Notes: generated by a model not told the origin, from the letters alone. Counted from the first letter of the stretch, positions 52,066 through 60,820 are shown. The stretch is DNA of 64,000 nucleotides from Nitrospira tepida (GCF_947241125.1 NZ_OX365700.1:3814001-3878000), one strand, 5' to 3'. Program-made: numbers and translations.

Positions 52066-53705
52066 CCGACTCGCGCCGCGGTAAGGATGTCCTGTGCGGC
52101 TTGAATGCCGGAGAGTGCCGCGCCTTCCATGAAGCCTTGCCACTCGTAGAATGAATTCGCGTGCTCGCCGGCGAAGAACAGATTGCCGGCCGGCGTTCCC
52201 TCAAGGCCTGCGATCGTTGTGAACTGCCCGGGCCTGTAGCAGGTATAGCTGCCCTTCGACAACGGGTTCGAAGGCCAATGCTCCAGATGCGCCAGATAGT
52301 CCGTACCGATTTTCGTGGCGGCTCCCAGCGCGCCGGGATACACCACGTTCAGATCTCCGAGAAATCGCGCGACTTCGGTCTGGAGGTCATTTTGGTTCAG
52401 ACGAGCCCCGCGCGCGCCACTCGAATAATCAGTGAGGATGCCGCGGGTTGCCGTGCCGAGGGTCGGGTTCGTCTCCCAGGTGAGCTGATGATTCGGTAGA
52501 TCGGAATAGGACGTGCCGTTGCTGCCGAGCGTCCTCCAGAGCCGGGTTGAGAACCCGACCATCATTTTGGCGTTCGTCCCGTAGCCCAGTTGCCGGATCG
52601 CGTTCAGCTTCTCGGCCGACAGACCAAGGCTCGCATCCAGCTCGACCTCCCGCAAGATCGTGAACGGCAGCGTGAGCACGACGACATCGTGCGTCTTGAC
52701 GATCGTCCGCGTCCCCTGGCTGAGCGTCAGTTCAATCCGCCCGGCCGCGGTGCGCCGCACGCGCACGAGTTCGCTGCCGTACTCGATTTGTCCGGGGAGT
52801 TCTCCCGCCAATCCCTCCACGATGCGATCGTTCCCGTCGATCAGGTGATAGCGTTCGTCGCTGAAGACGCCGAAGGGCCTGAAATGCGCTCTCCGGTCGG
52901 CATGGATGAACAGGAGAAAGTTCAGGCAGCTTTGCTCATCCGCCGCGAGCCCGTATTCGGCCTCATAGGCTGCGACGATCGCGGCCTTCGCCACGGGGCC
53001 GGCGGGCACCCCTGCTCCATTCTGGCCGTCGAGGTAGGCCAGCAGGCTCGTGCGGTCGAGCTGCACATCCTGCGGCGTATGGGTCTCGGCCGTGACCTCT
53101 CGGGAGAGCCGATTGAGGTCGGTCCGCATCACCGCGACAAATTCGCGGAACTCTTCGACGACCACTGCCTCGGCGTATCGTTGGCCTCCAAAATGATAGA
53201 AGACCTCGCCCGGCTCCTTCGCGACGTTCTCCTTGGCAAGCCCGAATCGTTGCGCATAGCCGAGCATGGTCTTGTGGAGATTGTCGATCAATTCCCCTCC
53301 CCGTTCCGCCACTTGGCCGGGAAGCACATTCCTCAACGACCAGCAGCGACCGCCAGCCCGCGCCGCCGCTTCATAGAGCGAGGCCCGGACGCCGCGCTGT
53401 TTCAGAGCATCGGCACAGGCCAAGCCGGCGAGCCCGGCCCCGACAATGCCCACGTCGAGCGAGGAGCCAGACGGGCGCGCCGCCCGAGCGATGCCGGAGG
53501 CTCCGGAGAGGAGACCCACGGCCGCCGCCCCCGCGAGCCCGGCACGATGGAGAAATTCGCGCCGGCTGATGATCTGCCGGGCCTGCCTGTTGGACAGATG
53601 CGACAGCAGCTCGATGGTGTCCGTATCCGAACGTCCAGGCGGCTTCGAAAGAAGCGCGGCTGTCAGCAGACGGGTGAAGCGGTCGAAAATAGGCGTTCGT
53701 GCCAT
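52062..53705 (-). CDS. TAT-exported flavin amine oxidase
   Basis: A 547-residue flavoprotein of the monoamine-oxidase type. Residues 47-56 (SRREFLHRAG) are a twin-arginine signal and AAAVGLLSGASGIARAA follows. The FAD-binding VGIVGAGLAGLACADALKQRG (dinucleotide motif), GGRCWSLR, and the C-terminal ATGNLFFAGEHA-like segment (PAGNLFFAGEHANSFYEWQGFMEGAALSG) fit. It should oxidise an amine or amino acid in the periplasm. The N-terminal 40 residues before the RR motif are unusually long. It converges with hpnP. Confidence 0.85.
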   Translation of the reverse strand: MARTPIFDRFTRLLTAALLSKPPGRSDTDTIELLSHLSNRQARQIISRREFLHRAGLAGAAAVGLLSGASGIARAARPSGSSLDVGIVGAGLAGLACADALKQRGVRASLYEAAARAGGRCWSLRNVLPGQVAERGGELIDNLHKTMLGYAQRFGLAKENVAKEPGEVFYHFGGQRYAEAVVVEEFREFVAVMRTDLNRLSREVTAETHTPQDVQLDRTSLLAYLDGQNGAGVPAGPVAKAAIVAAYEAEYGLAADEQSCLNFLLFIHADRRAHFRPFGVFSDERYHLIDGNDRIVEGLAGELPGQIEYGSELVRVRRTAAGRIELTLSQGTRTIVKTHDVVVLTLPFTILREVELDASLGLSAEKLNAIRQLGYGTNAKMMVGFSTRLWRTLGSNGTSYSDLPNHQLTWETNPTLGTATRGILTDYSSGARGARLNQNDLQTEVARFLGDLNVVYPGALGAATKIGTDYLAHLEHWPSNPLSKGSYTCYRPGQFTTIAGLEGTPAGNLFFAGEHANSFYEWQGFMEGAALSGIQAAQDILTAARVG

Positions 53706-54069
53706 GCGCTGCTCCTGGTGGCGAAAGATCTACAGCCAAGCGGGCACTGTATACTCCGTTTCGGCCAGGCTGGGGAAGACCCAAGATGGGCCGCTTCTGA
53801 AAGGCAGTCTGCTGCTAGCGCTCCAAGAGATAATCAAAGGGCGGGGATGGAAACAAGTTGAAGCTGCGGCTCAGTTGGGGCTTGACCAAGCCGAGGTGTC
53901 CAAATTGCTGGCCAGCCGGATGGCCGGATTATTCATCGAACGCCTGGTGCACTTCCTTTCGCTGCTCGGCCAAGACGTGGAAGTCACGGTTCGCAAAGCC
54001 CCTCGTGGCCGACAGCGTGGGAGAGTGCTGACGAGACATGCTAGGAAGATGAGCAGAGTCGCTGGATAG
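53704..54069 (+). CDS. XRE-family helix-turn-helix protein, probable orphan antitoxin
   Basis: A 121-residue protein whose middle (SLLLALQEIIKGRGWKQVEAAAQLGLDQAEVSKLLASRMAGLFIERLVHFLSLLGQDVEVTVRK) is the HTH of the HigA-like antitoxins of the XRE family. The first 35 residues look like non-coding sequence, so the true start may be internal or lost, and the N-terminal half of the family is missing. No RelE/HigB toxin lies next to it. It overlaps the start of the divergent oxidase gene by 2 bp. Either a decayed antitoxin or a small repressor. Confidence 0.55.
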   Translation: MRCSWWRKIYSQAGTVYSVSARLGKTQDGPLLKGSLLLALQEIIKGRGWKQVEAAAQLGLDQAEVSKLLASRMAGLFIERLVHFLSLLGQDVEVTVRKAPRGRQRGRVLTRHARKMSRVAG

Positions 54070-54279
54070 CGGAGCCAATTCCTCTCAATAGGCCGTTCTC
54101 GCTATGGGGTCGTGTCTACGCCCCCTGACAAAGAGTCCTACCGAATCGCTCCCAGAAAACCCAGCAGAAGGAAAAGCAGGAGATTCCTGATGCGGTATCT
54201 CATCATGGGTCAGGGTGCGTCATGGCGTGTTGGCACCCGGTTGGCTCCACAAGAACACTGCAATAGACTAACCAGTGTT

Positions 54280-55437
54280 ATGAAACTCAGAAAAGCAAAT
54301 AGAGTCGATGTCCTACACGCATACGCTGATGAAACAGGAAATACCGGGTTCAATCTATTCGATGCTTCCCAGCCTTCATTTTGGACAGGGACAATAGTCT
54401 CAACCTACGATCTTCATGCAGAAGCCAGGACTTTCGTTGATGAATTATGTCGTTTTTCAGGAGTAAAGGAGCTTCATGGAAGCAGTCTAGGGTTGGAAGG
54501 GATCGAGCAAATCGCGCCCCGGCTACAAACTTTCCTCGGCAGCCATGAATGCGAATATGTTTTTACAATGTTGGACAAGTGCCACCTCGCTGCTACTAAA
54601 TTAGCCGACACCCTCCTGGACAGTTACCATAACAAAGGCGTCTCCCATCTCCATTACGTCTCACCCCTGCGAGCCTTCCTGGAATTGAGTCTAATCCCTC
54701 TCATAACCTACGGCGATAGAGTAACTTTCTGGAACGCGTACGAAAAGCTCGATCACGGTCAATTCAAAAAGGTACTTGAACGGTTGCAGGCAAGGGTAGT
54801 GGAAAAGGTGAGGGACGCTCGAGCCAGAGACCTACTCTCAGATGCACTTTCCTGGGCCATACGATACCCGGATGCGGTGCTAGTAGTCGGAAGAGACGAC
54901 CTAGATTCGCCTAATCTGGTTACATTTATGTCACTCATTGACGAGCTGAGAGATTTCGCTAATGAGAAAAACGCCTTTCAAATAAAACTGATTCACGACG
55001 AGCAGAGCCAGTTCGGAAAGTCCATAGAATGGACCTTTGAAATGATGAAGAACTTACGATGGAAACAAAAACGATCGCTGTTCCTAGAGACCTTCACAAG
55101 GGAGAAGAATTCTGCCTATAAAAGCCCCATCGATGTTTCTCCTTCCACAAATTCGCCAGGACTGCAACTTTTGGATTTAGCCCTATGGATTACTAAACGA
55201 TATGTAGAACGCCGCGTCCCGCCCTCTTGCCCTAATACGGTCTGTCTCGCCCGTGAGATCAGCCAACATGCACGCATCGTTCGTATCACGCTGAAGAGTT
55301 ACCAGGAAAGAACAAGAAAAGCTTTTGATTCGATCATGAAAGCTGATTTCTCGGCTGAACACGCGCGGCAAGGGGAGATGATAATGCAAAGGAACGAACT
55401 GGCACGGCTCAAACGTATGGCCGAGAAGCCCGATTGA
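54280..55437 (+). CDS. DUF3800 protein
   Basis: A 385-residue protein. The N-terminal VLHAYADETGNTGFNLF carries the DUF3800 YxDExG signature (a predicted RNase H-like fold with an acidic site), and later GLQLLDLALWITKRYVER is also characteristic. Such proteins occur in phage-defence islands and mobile elements; the action is unknown. It is visibly less GC-rich than its surroundings, suggesting horizontal transfer. ATG 54280 is the first start before the domain; the upstream residues do not resemble protein. A strong hairpin follows at 55522. Confidence 0.8.
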   Translation: MKLRKANRVDVLHAYADETGNTGFNLFDASQPSFWTGTIVSTYDLHAEARTFVDELCRFSGVKELHGSSLGLEGIEQIAPRLQTFLGSHECEYVFTMLDKCHLAATKLADTLLDSYHNKGVSHLHYVSPLRAFLELSLIPLITYGDRVTFWNAYEKLDHGQFKKVLERLQARVVEKVRDARARDLLSDALSWAIRYPDAVLVVGRDDLDSPNLVTFMSLIDELRDFANEKNAFQIKLIHDEQSQFGKSIEWTFEMMKNLRWKQKRSLFLETFTREKNSAYKSPIDVSPSTNSPGLQLLDLALWITKRYVERRVPPSCPNTVCLAREISQHARIVRITLKSYQERTRKAFDSIMKADFSAEHARQGEMIMQRNELARLKRMAEKPD

Positions 55438-55521
55438 CCTTTTTCTGGGGCCATTCTCAAACCGAAGGTACGATCTGTAGCCTCAGTCTGCCGATGAAGC
55501 GTCAGCAGAGAGGCTCTTGTT

Positions 55522-55558
55522 CCAGAATGGTTCCCCGGCGGGGAACCATTCATCTGGA
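55522..55558. terminator. bidirectional hairpin between convergent genes
   Basis: A 12-bp perfect stem GAATGGTTCCCC / GGGGAACCATTC (55525-55536 and 55540-55551) with a 3-nt loop is extended by TCCA and TGGA on the outside after a 2-nt bulge. It lies between the DUF3800 stop and the stop of the leftward gene at 55569. No T-run is present. Confidence 0.65.
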
Positions 55559-55568
55559 CCATCAGGCC

Positions 55569-55790
55569 TCATGGCTGGTTCTGGGCGGAGGATCTGAATA
55601 GGAAATACAGCCCGATGCCGGCGCCGACGGCGATGACCATGCCCGAGAGAAATCGGCCCGTGAAGCTGAGCGGGCCGACAAAGACTTCATATAAACGCGG
55701 GAGCACGATCGTGGCGAGCAGGGCCAACACCAAGGCCACCATGTGCTTGCGCAGATAAATCGGCTCACCCGGTTTGCGCGAAAATTTCAT
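55569..55790 (-). CDS. small two-helix membrane protein
   Basis: A 73-residue protein with two hydrophobic helices (MVALVLALLATIVLPRLYEVFVG and FLSGMVIAVGAGIGLYFLF) and a basic N-terminus (KFSRKPGEPIYLRKH). No known family. It may be a small subunit of an envelope complex or a membrane regulator. It lies 71 bp downstream of the DUF2238 pair in the same direction. Confidence 0.6.
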   Translation of the reverse strand: MKFSRKPGEPIYLRKHMVALVLALLATIVLPRLYEVFVGPLSFTGRFLSGMVIAVGAGIGLYFLFRSSAQNQP

Positions 55791-55861
55791 CGGCCATGGA
55801 TCTTACTGAACGCTCAAGCATGACTCAAGACAGAAGAGGCCCCAGAGGCAGTACGTCCCTC

Positions 55862-56536
55862 TCACTTTCGAGCCGGTGCATCGCCCGCATGCCGCGAACG
55901 TCCATCAAGAAATACGCCATTCGGCAGGAAGACGGCCGCTACCCCCGTCATCAACAGTGCGCCGGTGAAGGCCGCGGTCATGTCCTTCTGCGCATCCCAC
56001 TCGTCGCCCTGTGTGCCGAGGTAGGCGGAGCCAAGCTCGGGGCTCACGATCGAGGCCACGACCGCCTCCACCACTTCGAAGAAGCCGCTCTGCGCGAGCA
56101 CGGCGCTGATCGGGAGATAGTAGGACCAAAAGCCCCGTATGCCCGCAAGCCGCATGAGCAACTCCCTGATGGGCAGGACGAGCAGGAGACCGTATGCAAA
56201 GTGGACGATGCGGTCGAAGGGATTGCGGCTCAAGCCAAAGGTGTCTTGCAGCCAAAACCCCGCCGGCACCTTGGCGTAGGTATAGTGCGCCCCGATCGCA
56301 TGCAGCACCATGAACAGAGCGATCAGCACATAGGAGAAAGTGGAAAACTGGAAACGCCGGTAGGTCAGGACGAGAATCGCGACGAGCGTCACTGCCAGGA
56401 GATTTTCGAGGAGCCAATCCTGCCGGTCGATCGGCGCGATCGCCAGCCAACCCCATAACAACAGGTAGGCGGCAAGCAAGAGGCGCGGCAGAGTCCGTTC
56501 GGCCGGCTCGTGCCCGCTGGCTAGGACGCGAGCCAT
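55862..56536 (-). CDS. DUF2238 membrane protein, copy 1
   Basis: A 224-residue membrane protein with about six helices. The pattern RIVHFAYGLLLVLPIRELLMRLAGIRGFWSYYLPISAVLAQSGFFEVVEAVVA and GTQGDEWDAQKDMTAAFTGALL matches DUF2238 (YjdF-like) integral membrane proteins; the acidic and His residues in the second half may form an intramembrane site. The start is uncertain: ATG 56536 lies 4 bp after the previous stop, while an in-frame ATG at 56584 would overlap the upstream gene. Function unknown. It follows a paralogue. Confidence 0.75.
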   Translation of the reverse strand: MARVLASGHEPAERTLPRLLLAAYLLLWGWLAIAPIDRQDWLLENLLAVTLVAILVLTYRRFQFSTFSYVLIALFMVLHAIGAHYTYAKVPAGFWLQDTFGLSRNPFDRIVHFAYGLLLVLPIRELLMRLAGIRGFWSYYLPISAVLAQSGFFEVVEAVVASIVSPELGSAYLGTQGDEWDAQKDMTAAFTGALLMTGVAAVFLPNGVFLDGRSRHAGDAPARK

Positions 56537-56540
56537 TCGA

Positions 56541-57236
56541 TCAGGATGAACGCTGGGCGATGGCACTGTTTGCCTCGGTCTCATCGCTCGGATCGAGCAG
56601 AGGCAAGATGCCTCCTTTGGCTGAGGCATCGGCCCGCAGACGGCGGACGATGCGAACCGCCAGCAACAGCGCCATGCAGAGGAGCGATCCGTAGAAGGCC
56701 GCGGCCATATCTCTTTGCGCGTCCCACATGTCCCCCTGGGAACCCAGATAGGTGATGCCGAGCTCGGGATGCACGGCCCGGGCGACCCAGGACTCGATGA
56801 TCTCCCACAATCCGCTCAACCCGAGCACCGTGGTCACCGGCAGATAATACAGGACCCAGCCGCGCGCATGGCCGAGCAGGCGAAACGCCTCTTCCATCGG
56901 ATAGGCCAGGAGGAACCCGAAACTAAAATGAACGACGCGGTCGAAATGGTTGCGCCCGAGGTGCAGCGCCTGTTCCAACCAGGCGCCGACCGGCGTCTGA
57001 GCATAGGTGTAATGGACGCCGATCGAGTGCAAGGTCAGAAACCCGGTGATCAGCACATAGGACAGGGGTGACAGCGGCAGGTAGCGATAGGCCGCGATCA
57101 GACCCAGCACGAAGACGGCCGGGAGAATGCTGGCCAGGGCCCAAAATTCCCGGTCCACCGGTGAGTAGGCCATCCAGGCCGACAGCAGCACGTACCAGGC
57201 CACCAGGCCGATGAGCAGTTTGTTGCGGGCGATCAC
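56541..57236 (-). CDS. DUF2238 membrane protein, copy 2
   Basis: A 231-residue membrane protein very similar in plan to its downstream neighbour: VVHFSFGFLLAYPMEEAFRLLGHARGWVLYYLPVTTVLGLSGLWEIIESWVA and GSQGDMWDAQRDMAAAFYGSLL. GTG 57236 is preceded by GAGGAGG with 4-nt spacing, better than ATG 57257, which lies upstream of that site. The two copies arose by tandem duplication and differ enough that they may have diverged in function. It is the first gene of the pair; the CBS gene is transcribed in the same direction further right. Confidence 0.78.
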   Translation of the reverse strand: MIARNKLLIGLVAWYVLLSAWMAYSPVDREFWALASILPAVFVLGLIAAYRYLPLSPLSYVLITGFLTLHSIGVHYTYAQTPVGAWLEQALHLGRNHFDRVVHFSFGFLLAYPMEEAFRLLGHARGWVLYYLPVTTVLGLSGLWEIIESWVARAVHPELGITYLGSQGDMWDAQRDMAAAFYGSLLCMALLLAVRIVRRLRADASAKGGILPLLDPSDETEANSAIAQRSS

Positions 57237-57373
57237 AGAGCCTCCTCGTACAGTCATCGCATGGGCCTCGGAGGCCCAAGATGCGGCGACATCGTGCCGC
57301 AGCCTAGATCTCCGGAGGCTGCATACACTGTACCGGGAGGCTGCCATGGCCGCAAGGGAGCGGCCCGACTCCG

Positions 57374-57814
57374 CTATTTTTCGTCGATGGTCGGACCGAG
57401 GCCCAATCGGGCCCGCAGCACATCGTGGCGCGTGATCGACCGCACCACCTTGCCGTCCTGGACGACCGGGAGCAATTGGAAGCCCATTTCGAACAGACGC
57501 GACACACTGGCCAGCGGCGTATTCTCTTCCACGCCGACGAAGGCCGTGTTCATAATGTCGCGGGCCTTCGCCCGGTTCAAATCGACGCCGGCTTCCAAGG
57601 CCCGGATCACGTCGCCCTCGCTGATGAACCCGAGAAACTCATAATCCTCCCCCACGACCGGCAGGCCTCGCGACCCATCGCTCACCATCGCGATGGCGAT
57701 ATCCATCGCATTGTCGTCCGGCTTGGCCTGGACGGTGTTGGTCGCCGAGATGTCCGCCACGACATGATAGCCGCCCGCCGGCGTGCCGGGCACGTTACCG
57801 AGTACCTTCATCAT
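57374..57814 (-). CDS. CBS-domain-pair protein
   Basis: A 146-residue Bateman module. CBS 1: VQAKPDDNAMDIAIAMVSDGSRGLPVVGEDYEFLGFISEGDVIRALE; CBS 2: IMNTAFVGVEENTPLASVSRLFEMGFQLLPVVQDGKVVRSITRHDVLRA. It is a likely adenosine-nucleotide sensor without attached effector. GAAGGAGGCG precedes the two Met codons at 57814. It is the second stand-alone CBS protein in the window; the other is at 34166. It may share a promoter with the DUF2238 genes, 137 bp downstream. Confidence 0.88.
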   Translation of the reverse strand: MMKVLGNVPGTPAGGYHVVADISATNTVQAKPDDNAMDIAIAMVSDGSRGLPVVGEDYEFLGFISEGDVIRALEAGVDLNRAKARDIMNTAFVGVEENTPLASVSRLFEMGFQLLPVVQDGKVVRSITRHDVLRARLGLGPTIDEK

Positions 57815-57988
57815 CGCCTCCTTCGCATAAGGTTATATTCCATCACTGAATACGCGGCCGTGCACGGCAGCGACACTGGGCAGACCCCTTGCGTTCTCTT
57901 CAGGAGGCACCATTGCGTGCCCGGATTCAGAAGCTCATCATGATTGCGGCTCTTGGAACCATGACCCCACCAGGAAAGGAGGGGCGCC

Positions 57989-58732
57989 ATGTGGCAAGAC
58001 ATTCGATACGCTGGCTGGGTGGCGGCCTTATGCACGGCACTGGGTCTGGCGCTTACGGGTTCCGGCATCACGGGAGAGCCTCGGTTTGGGACGCCGAAGG
58101 GTGATGAAGGCACGAGGATCTTCAAAGCCACGGAGCACCCGTTCTACAGCGGGGCCTTTCGACTCACGGGCAACCGCGCCACGCTGGTCGGCAACATGCA
58201 GGACCAGTCGCCCTGGGATCATCTGGATTATGCCGGCAAGCGTCTGACTCCGGTGCAGGGCACGATCGAGATTAAGGTGAACGAAGTTACGAACAGCGGC
58301 CTGGTGGTCGCGGAGTTTGCCGAGGGCGCTGATCAGTACCGGATCGTCTTCGACCGCTTCGCTGCCAAGGCGCCGTTCCAAGATGGAGGCATTGCGACCA
58401 GACTGTACGAGCATGGCGATTCGAACAACGGCGATCCCCTGTATCCGAAAACCTGGCTGTACCTCGCCGGATGGGGCACCGCGACCATGCACAAGAACGA
58501 CCAGGTCCTCTACAAGGACTACGACGCGCATTTCATGGTGATGGAACGGTCCCGCGATCCCCAGACCCATGCAGTCCACTACCCGGTCACGCGCACCCTC
58601 CCCGGTGGTGAGACCGATCCGGCCGGGATGGAAATCGACCTCTGGGTGCGGTCGAAAGAACAGAACCCGCAGAATTTTCCTCCCTTTGACACCTTCGTCC
58701 ACATCTACTGGGAGGAGGTGACGTGGCGATGA
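57989..58732 (+). CDS. secreted hypothetical protein
   Basis: A 247-residue exported protein with signal peptide AGWVAALCTALGLALTGSGITG. AAAGGAGGGG is 5 nt before ATG 57989. The mature part has a beta-sandwich pattern (GAFRLTGNRATLVGNMQDQSPWDHLDYAG, IEIKVNEVTNSGLVVAEFAEG, YRIVFDRFAAK) and TWLYLAGWGTATM. No catalytic signature. It overlaps the next gene by ATGA, so the pair is coupled; both probably act outside the membrane on a polymer or ligand. Confidence 0.62.
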   Translation: MWQDIRYAGWVAALCTALGLALTGSGITGEPRFGTPKGDEGTRIFKATEHPFYSGAFRLTGNRATLVGNMQDQSPWDHLDYAGKRLTPVQGTIEIKVNEVTNSGLVVAEFAEGADQYRIVFDRFAAKAPFQDGGIATRLYEHGDSNNGDPLYPKTWLYLAGWGTATMHKNDQVLYKDYDAHFMVMERSRDPQTHAVHYPVTRTLPGGETDPAGMEIDLWVRSKEQNPQNFPPFDTFVHIYWEEVTWR

Positions 58733-59427
58733 ACACAGGCAGGATGCCTCCTATCGGTTCCACGCGATGGCTCTGGCTCATTCAGATCGGCGGCCTCTCG
58801 TTGGCGATGTTCGTCCTCTACAGCGTGTCGTCAGGGACACCGGCCTCGCAATCCTGGGGTTTTGATACTGATCCGTCCAACGCGCCCCCTCGCAACTTCG
58901 AGGTCGGCACCCTGTTCGATGGGCGGACCGCAGGGGAATGGCAGGTGCTGGCCACGGACAAGGCCAAGAGTCCTCCGCACGTGCTTGGCCAGTTGCAAGG
59001 GAAAGGCGCGGAACATGCGTATAAGGTCGTCCTCGTTGCAGGAACCGAGGCCGCAGATCTCGACCTGTCCGTTTCCTTTTTGGCTCTGGAAGGAAAGGCG
59101 GATATGGGCGGCGGGCTCATCTGGCGGGCGGCCGATGATCGACACTACTATTTGACTCGCGCGAACCCGCTTGAACAGAACATCCGCATCTATCGGGTCG
59201 TCAAGGGAGTCCGACAGATGTTGAAGAACGTTGACCGGATCATTGACGTGAAGCAGTGGCATACCTTGCGGGTGGTCAGCCAAGGCTGCCGCATTCAAGT
59301 GTTCTACGACGAAGCCCCAGTCTTTGACCTCTGCGATCGAACCTTTGCGTCGGGGCGGATCGGGCTCTGGACGAAATCCGACGCCGTGACCTACTTCGAC
59401 GACCTGCGCCTGGAGGTCTTGAAATGA
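58729..59427 (+). CDS. secreted concanavalin-like (DUF1080-type) protein
   Basis: A 232-residue protein with an N-terminal anchor WLWLIQIGGLSLAMFVLYSV and a jelly-roll domain: GTLFDGRTAGEWQVLATDK, FLALEGKADMGGGLIWRAADDRHYYLTRANPLEQNIRIYRVV, VDRIIDVKQWHTLRVV, FYDEAPVFDLCDRTFASGRIGLWTKSDAVTYFDDLRLE. This is the 3-keto-disaccharide hydrolase/lectin-like DUF1080 family, which binds or hydrolyses sugars. ATG 58729 overlaps the preceding stop; a GTG at 58723 is an alternative behind the same GGAGG. Substrate unknown. Confidence 0.75.
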   Translation: MNTGRMPPIGSTRWLWLIQIGGLSLAMFVLYSVSSGTPASQSWGFDTDPSNAPPRNFEVGTLFDGRTAGEWQVLATDKAKSPPHVLGQLQGKGAEHAYKVVLVAGTEAADLDLSVSFLALEGKADMGGGLIWRAADDRHYYLTRANPLEQNIRIYRVVKGVRQMLKNVDRIIDVKQWHTLRVVSQGCRIQVFYDEAPVFDLCDRTFASGRIGLWTKSDAVTYFDDLRLEVLK

Positions 59428-59572
59428 CCGTGACAATCTACAAGGGCGCCTGATCTCGTGATTTTCGACCTAAGACGTTGCCGCAGCGTGACGCCCAGCT
59501 TGACAACCCCGGTAGAAGCTACGGACAATCCCATCCTCACCATGATTGACCTTCCCCATAGGAGGACTGCGG

Positions 59573-59797
59573 ATGAAGCCAACCCCTTCTTCGATTTTTG
59601 ATCTGAGCCCATCCGAGAAACTCCAACTCGTGGAAGACCTATGGGATGACCTTGCCTCAACTCCCGAGGCAGTCCCGGTTTATGACTGGCAGAAAGAAGA
59701 GCTGGCTCGGCGAAAGGCGAACCTCATGAAACACCCGGCTTCCGGGCTCACATGGGAAGAAGTCAAACGGAAGGTTCGAAGCCTCGGTGCCCGCTGA
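59573..59797 (+). CDS. ParD/RelB-type antitoxin, addiction-module family
   Basis: A 74-residue protein: SSIFDLSPSEKLQLVEDLWDDLASTPEAVPVYDWQKEELARRKANLMKHPASGLTWEEVKRKV. This is the unstable-antitoxin family with the conserved LVEDLWDDLA and GxTWEEVK motifs. AGGAGG is 8 nt before ATG 59573. It overlaps the toxin gene by 11 bp. Confidence 0.85.
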   Translation: MKPTPSSIFDLSPSEKLQLVEDLWDDLASTPEAVPVYDWQKEELARRKANLMKHPASGLTWEEVKRKVRSLGAR

Positions 59798-60041
59798 GTT
59801 GATCGTTGCGCCGGAGGCGGTGCAGGACTTGGCAGAAGCCTACGCTTGGTACGAGGACCGACGGCCTGGTCTGGGAGAGGAATTTCTAAGCTCCCTCGAT
59901 GCCTGTATTGAAGCAATACGCCGCACGCCCAAGATACATGCGCTTGTTCACAAGAAGTATCGTCGCGCATTGGTACGCCGCTTTCCCTACGTGGTCTTCT
60001 ACGAACATATTTCCTCAGATGAGGGTCAGGTCTTGCAATAA
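59787..60041 (+). CDS. ParE/RelE-type toxin, C-terminus truncated
   Basis: An 84-residue toxin: ELIVAPEAVQDLAEAYAWYEDRRPGLGEEFLSSLDACIEAIRRTP ... RRALVRRFPYVVFYEH, the RelE/ParE fold. Family members normally run on to a strand such as VVVYAVFHCSRDP with key residues; here the sequence changes to ISSDEGQVLQ and stops because the element at 60020 starts in this place. The product may be inactive. It overlaps the antitoxin, a typical arrangement. Confidence 0.75.
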   Translation: MPAELIVAPEAVQDLAEAYAWYEDRRPGLGEEFLSSLDACIEAIRRTPKIHALVHKKYRRALVRRFPYVVFYEHISSDEGQVLQ

Positions 60042-60250
60042 TGCATCGAGCCGAAGCGGATGTGCTGAATGACGCGAGAAACGCAGGGGGCAGCCGCACG
60101 TAAGGCAATGAGGCGATTCGCAGGGGCCGATTTGGAACAGGGTACAGTTTGCCCGAGATCGGTCCCGCCGTAAGCTTGCACTATTTAACGATCAGTCGGG
60201 TCGTGAGTCCGCTGGCAGTCGGCAATGCACATAGCAAGACCTGACCCTCA
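60020..60250. repeat. 231-bp element with long inverted ends
   Basis: The ends share TGAGGGTCAGGTCTTGC: 60020-60036 in the forward and 60234-60250 in the reverse sense, followed by ATAATGCAT versus ATGTGCAT. Sequences of this type border REP-associated Y1 transposases in many genomes, and related borders occur near 3226 and 5167. The interior contains no supported gene. The left end cuts the ParE toxin and the right end lies against the first cassette gene. Confidence 0.65.
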
Positions 60251-60388
60251 ATATGGTATGGTGCATATTCGCCGCAACTCCCTACGAGCGCAGAGCGTAA
60301 TAGCGCAAAGTCTGGGAACGAAAAGATCCCGAACCCCACACCACCTGAGCTCCCGGCGGGAGTCTCGGTTCCTCCCGAAGCACTCGAG

Positions 60389-60712
60389 TTGCTGCAGCAG
60401 GCCATGTTGGCAGAACGCGCTAGGGCCTATTTCTGGGAATACCGCTACTTGAACTACTTCCTAGTCTTGGGGACCCAACGCGTCCTCGATTGGCTGGCTT
60501 CGTTGCCAGCTCCAACGACGGTCGGCGCCTTTGACACATTCTGGCAACCGCTTATTCCTTCGGCGGAGCAAAGGCGCACGATTCTCTCAGTGCTCGAAAG
60601 TCACAACCTAATCTTCTTTCGGGGCGAACTAATTGAGGTATCGCCAAAGGGTCGCGAGTACATTCAATGGCGGGGACCGCTTCCAAATCTTCCCCCACCG
60701 CAAGCGCCATGA
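60389..60712 (+). CDS. hypothetical cassette protein
   Basis: A 107-residue protein beginning at TTG 60389 or ATG 60404 (LAERARAYFWEYRYLNYFLVLGTQRVLDWLAS ... IEVSPKGREYIQWRGPLPNLPPP). The frame is open upstream to about 60245 without another start, so the gene may be truncated on the left. The C-terminal part looks like a winged-helix fragment. An attC-like site begins 10 bp after its stop, as expected for an integron cassette gene. Confidence 0.5.
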   Translation: MLQQAMLAERARAYFWEYRYLNYFLVLGTQRVLDWLASLPAPTTVGAFDTFWQPLIPSAEQRRTILSVLESHNLIFFRGELIEVSPKGREYIQWRGPLPNLPPPQAP

Positions 60713-60721
60713 ACAAACGGC

Positions 60722-60812
60722 AGATAACCCGTAGCTGGTGTGGACCGGCCGGAAGCGTCGCATGTCATCAACGGCCGTCGGAAATGGCCGGCCGCACAGC
60801 ACGACGTTAGGC
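60722..60812 (+). other. attC-like recombination site 1
   Basis: The right-hand end is the consensus core GTTAGGC (60806-60812, GTTRRRY). The left end AGATAAC (60722-60728) keeps AAC but misses two pyrimidines. The arms GTAGCTGGTGTGG and CCGCACAGCACGAC pair with a few extra-helical bases. Its 91-bp length is in the attC range, and the next gene begins 9 bp later. The site is imperfect, so it may be a diverged attC. Confidence 0.6.
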
Positions 60813-60820
60813 ACCATCCA

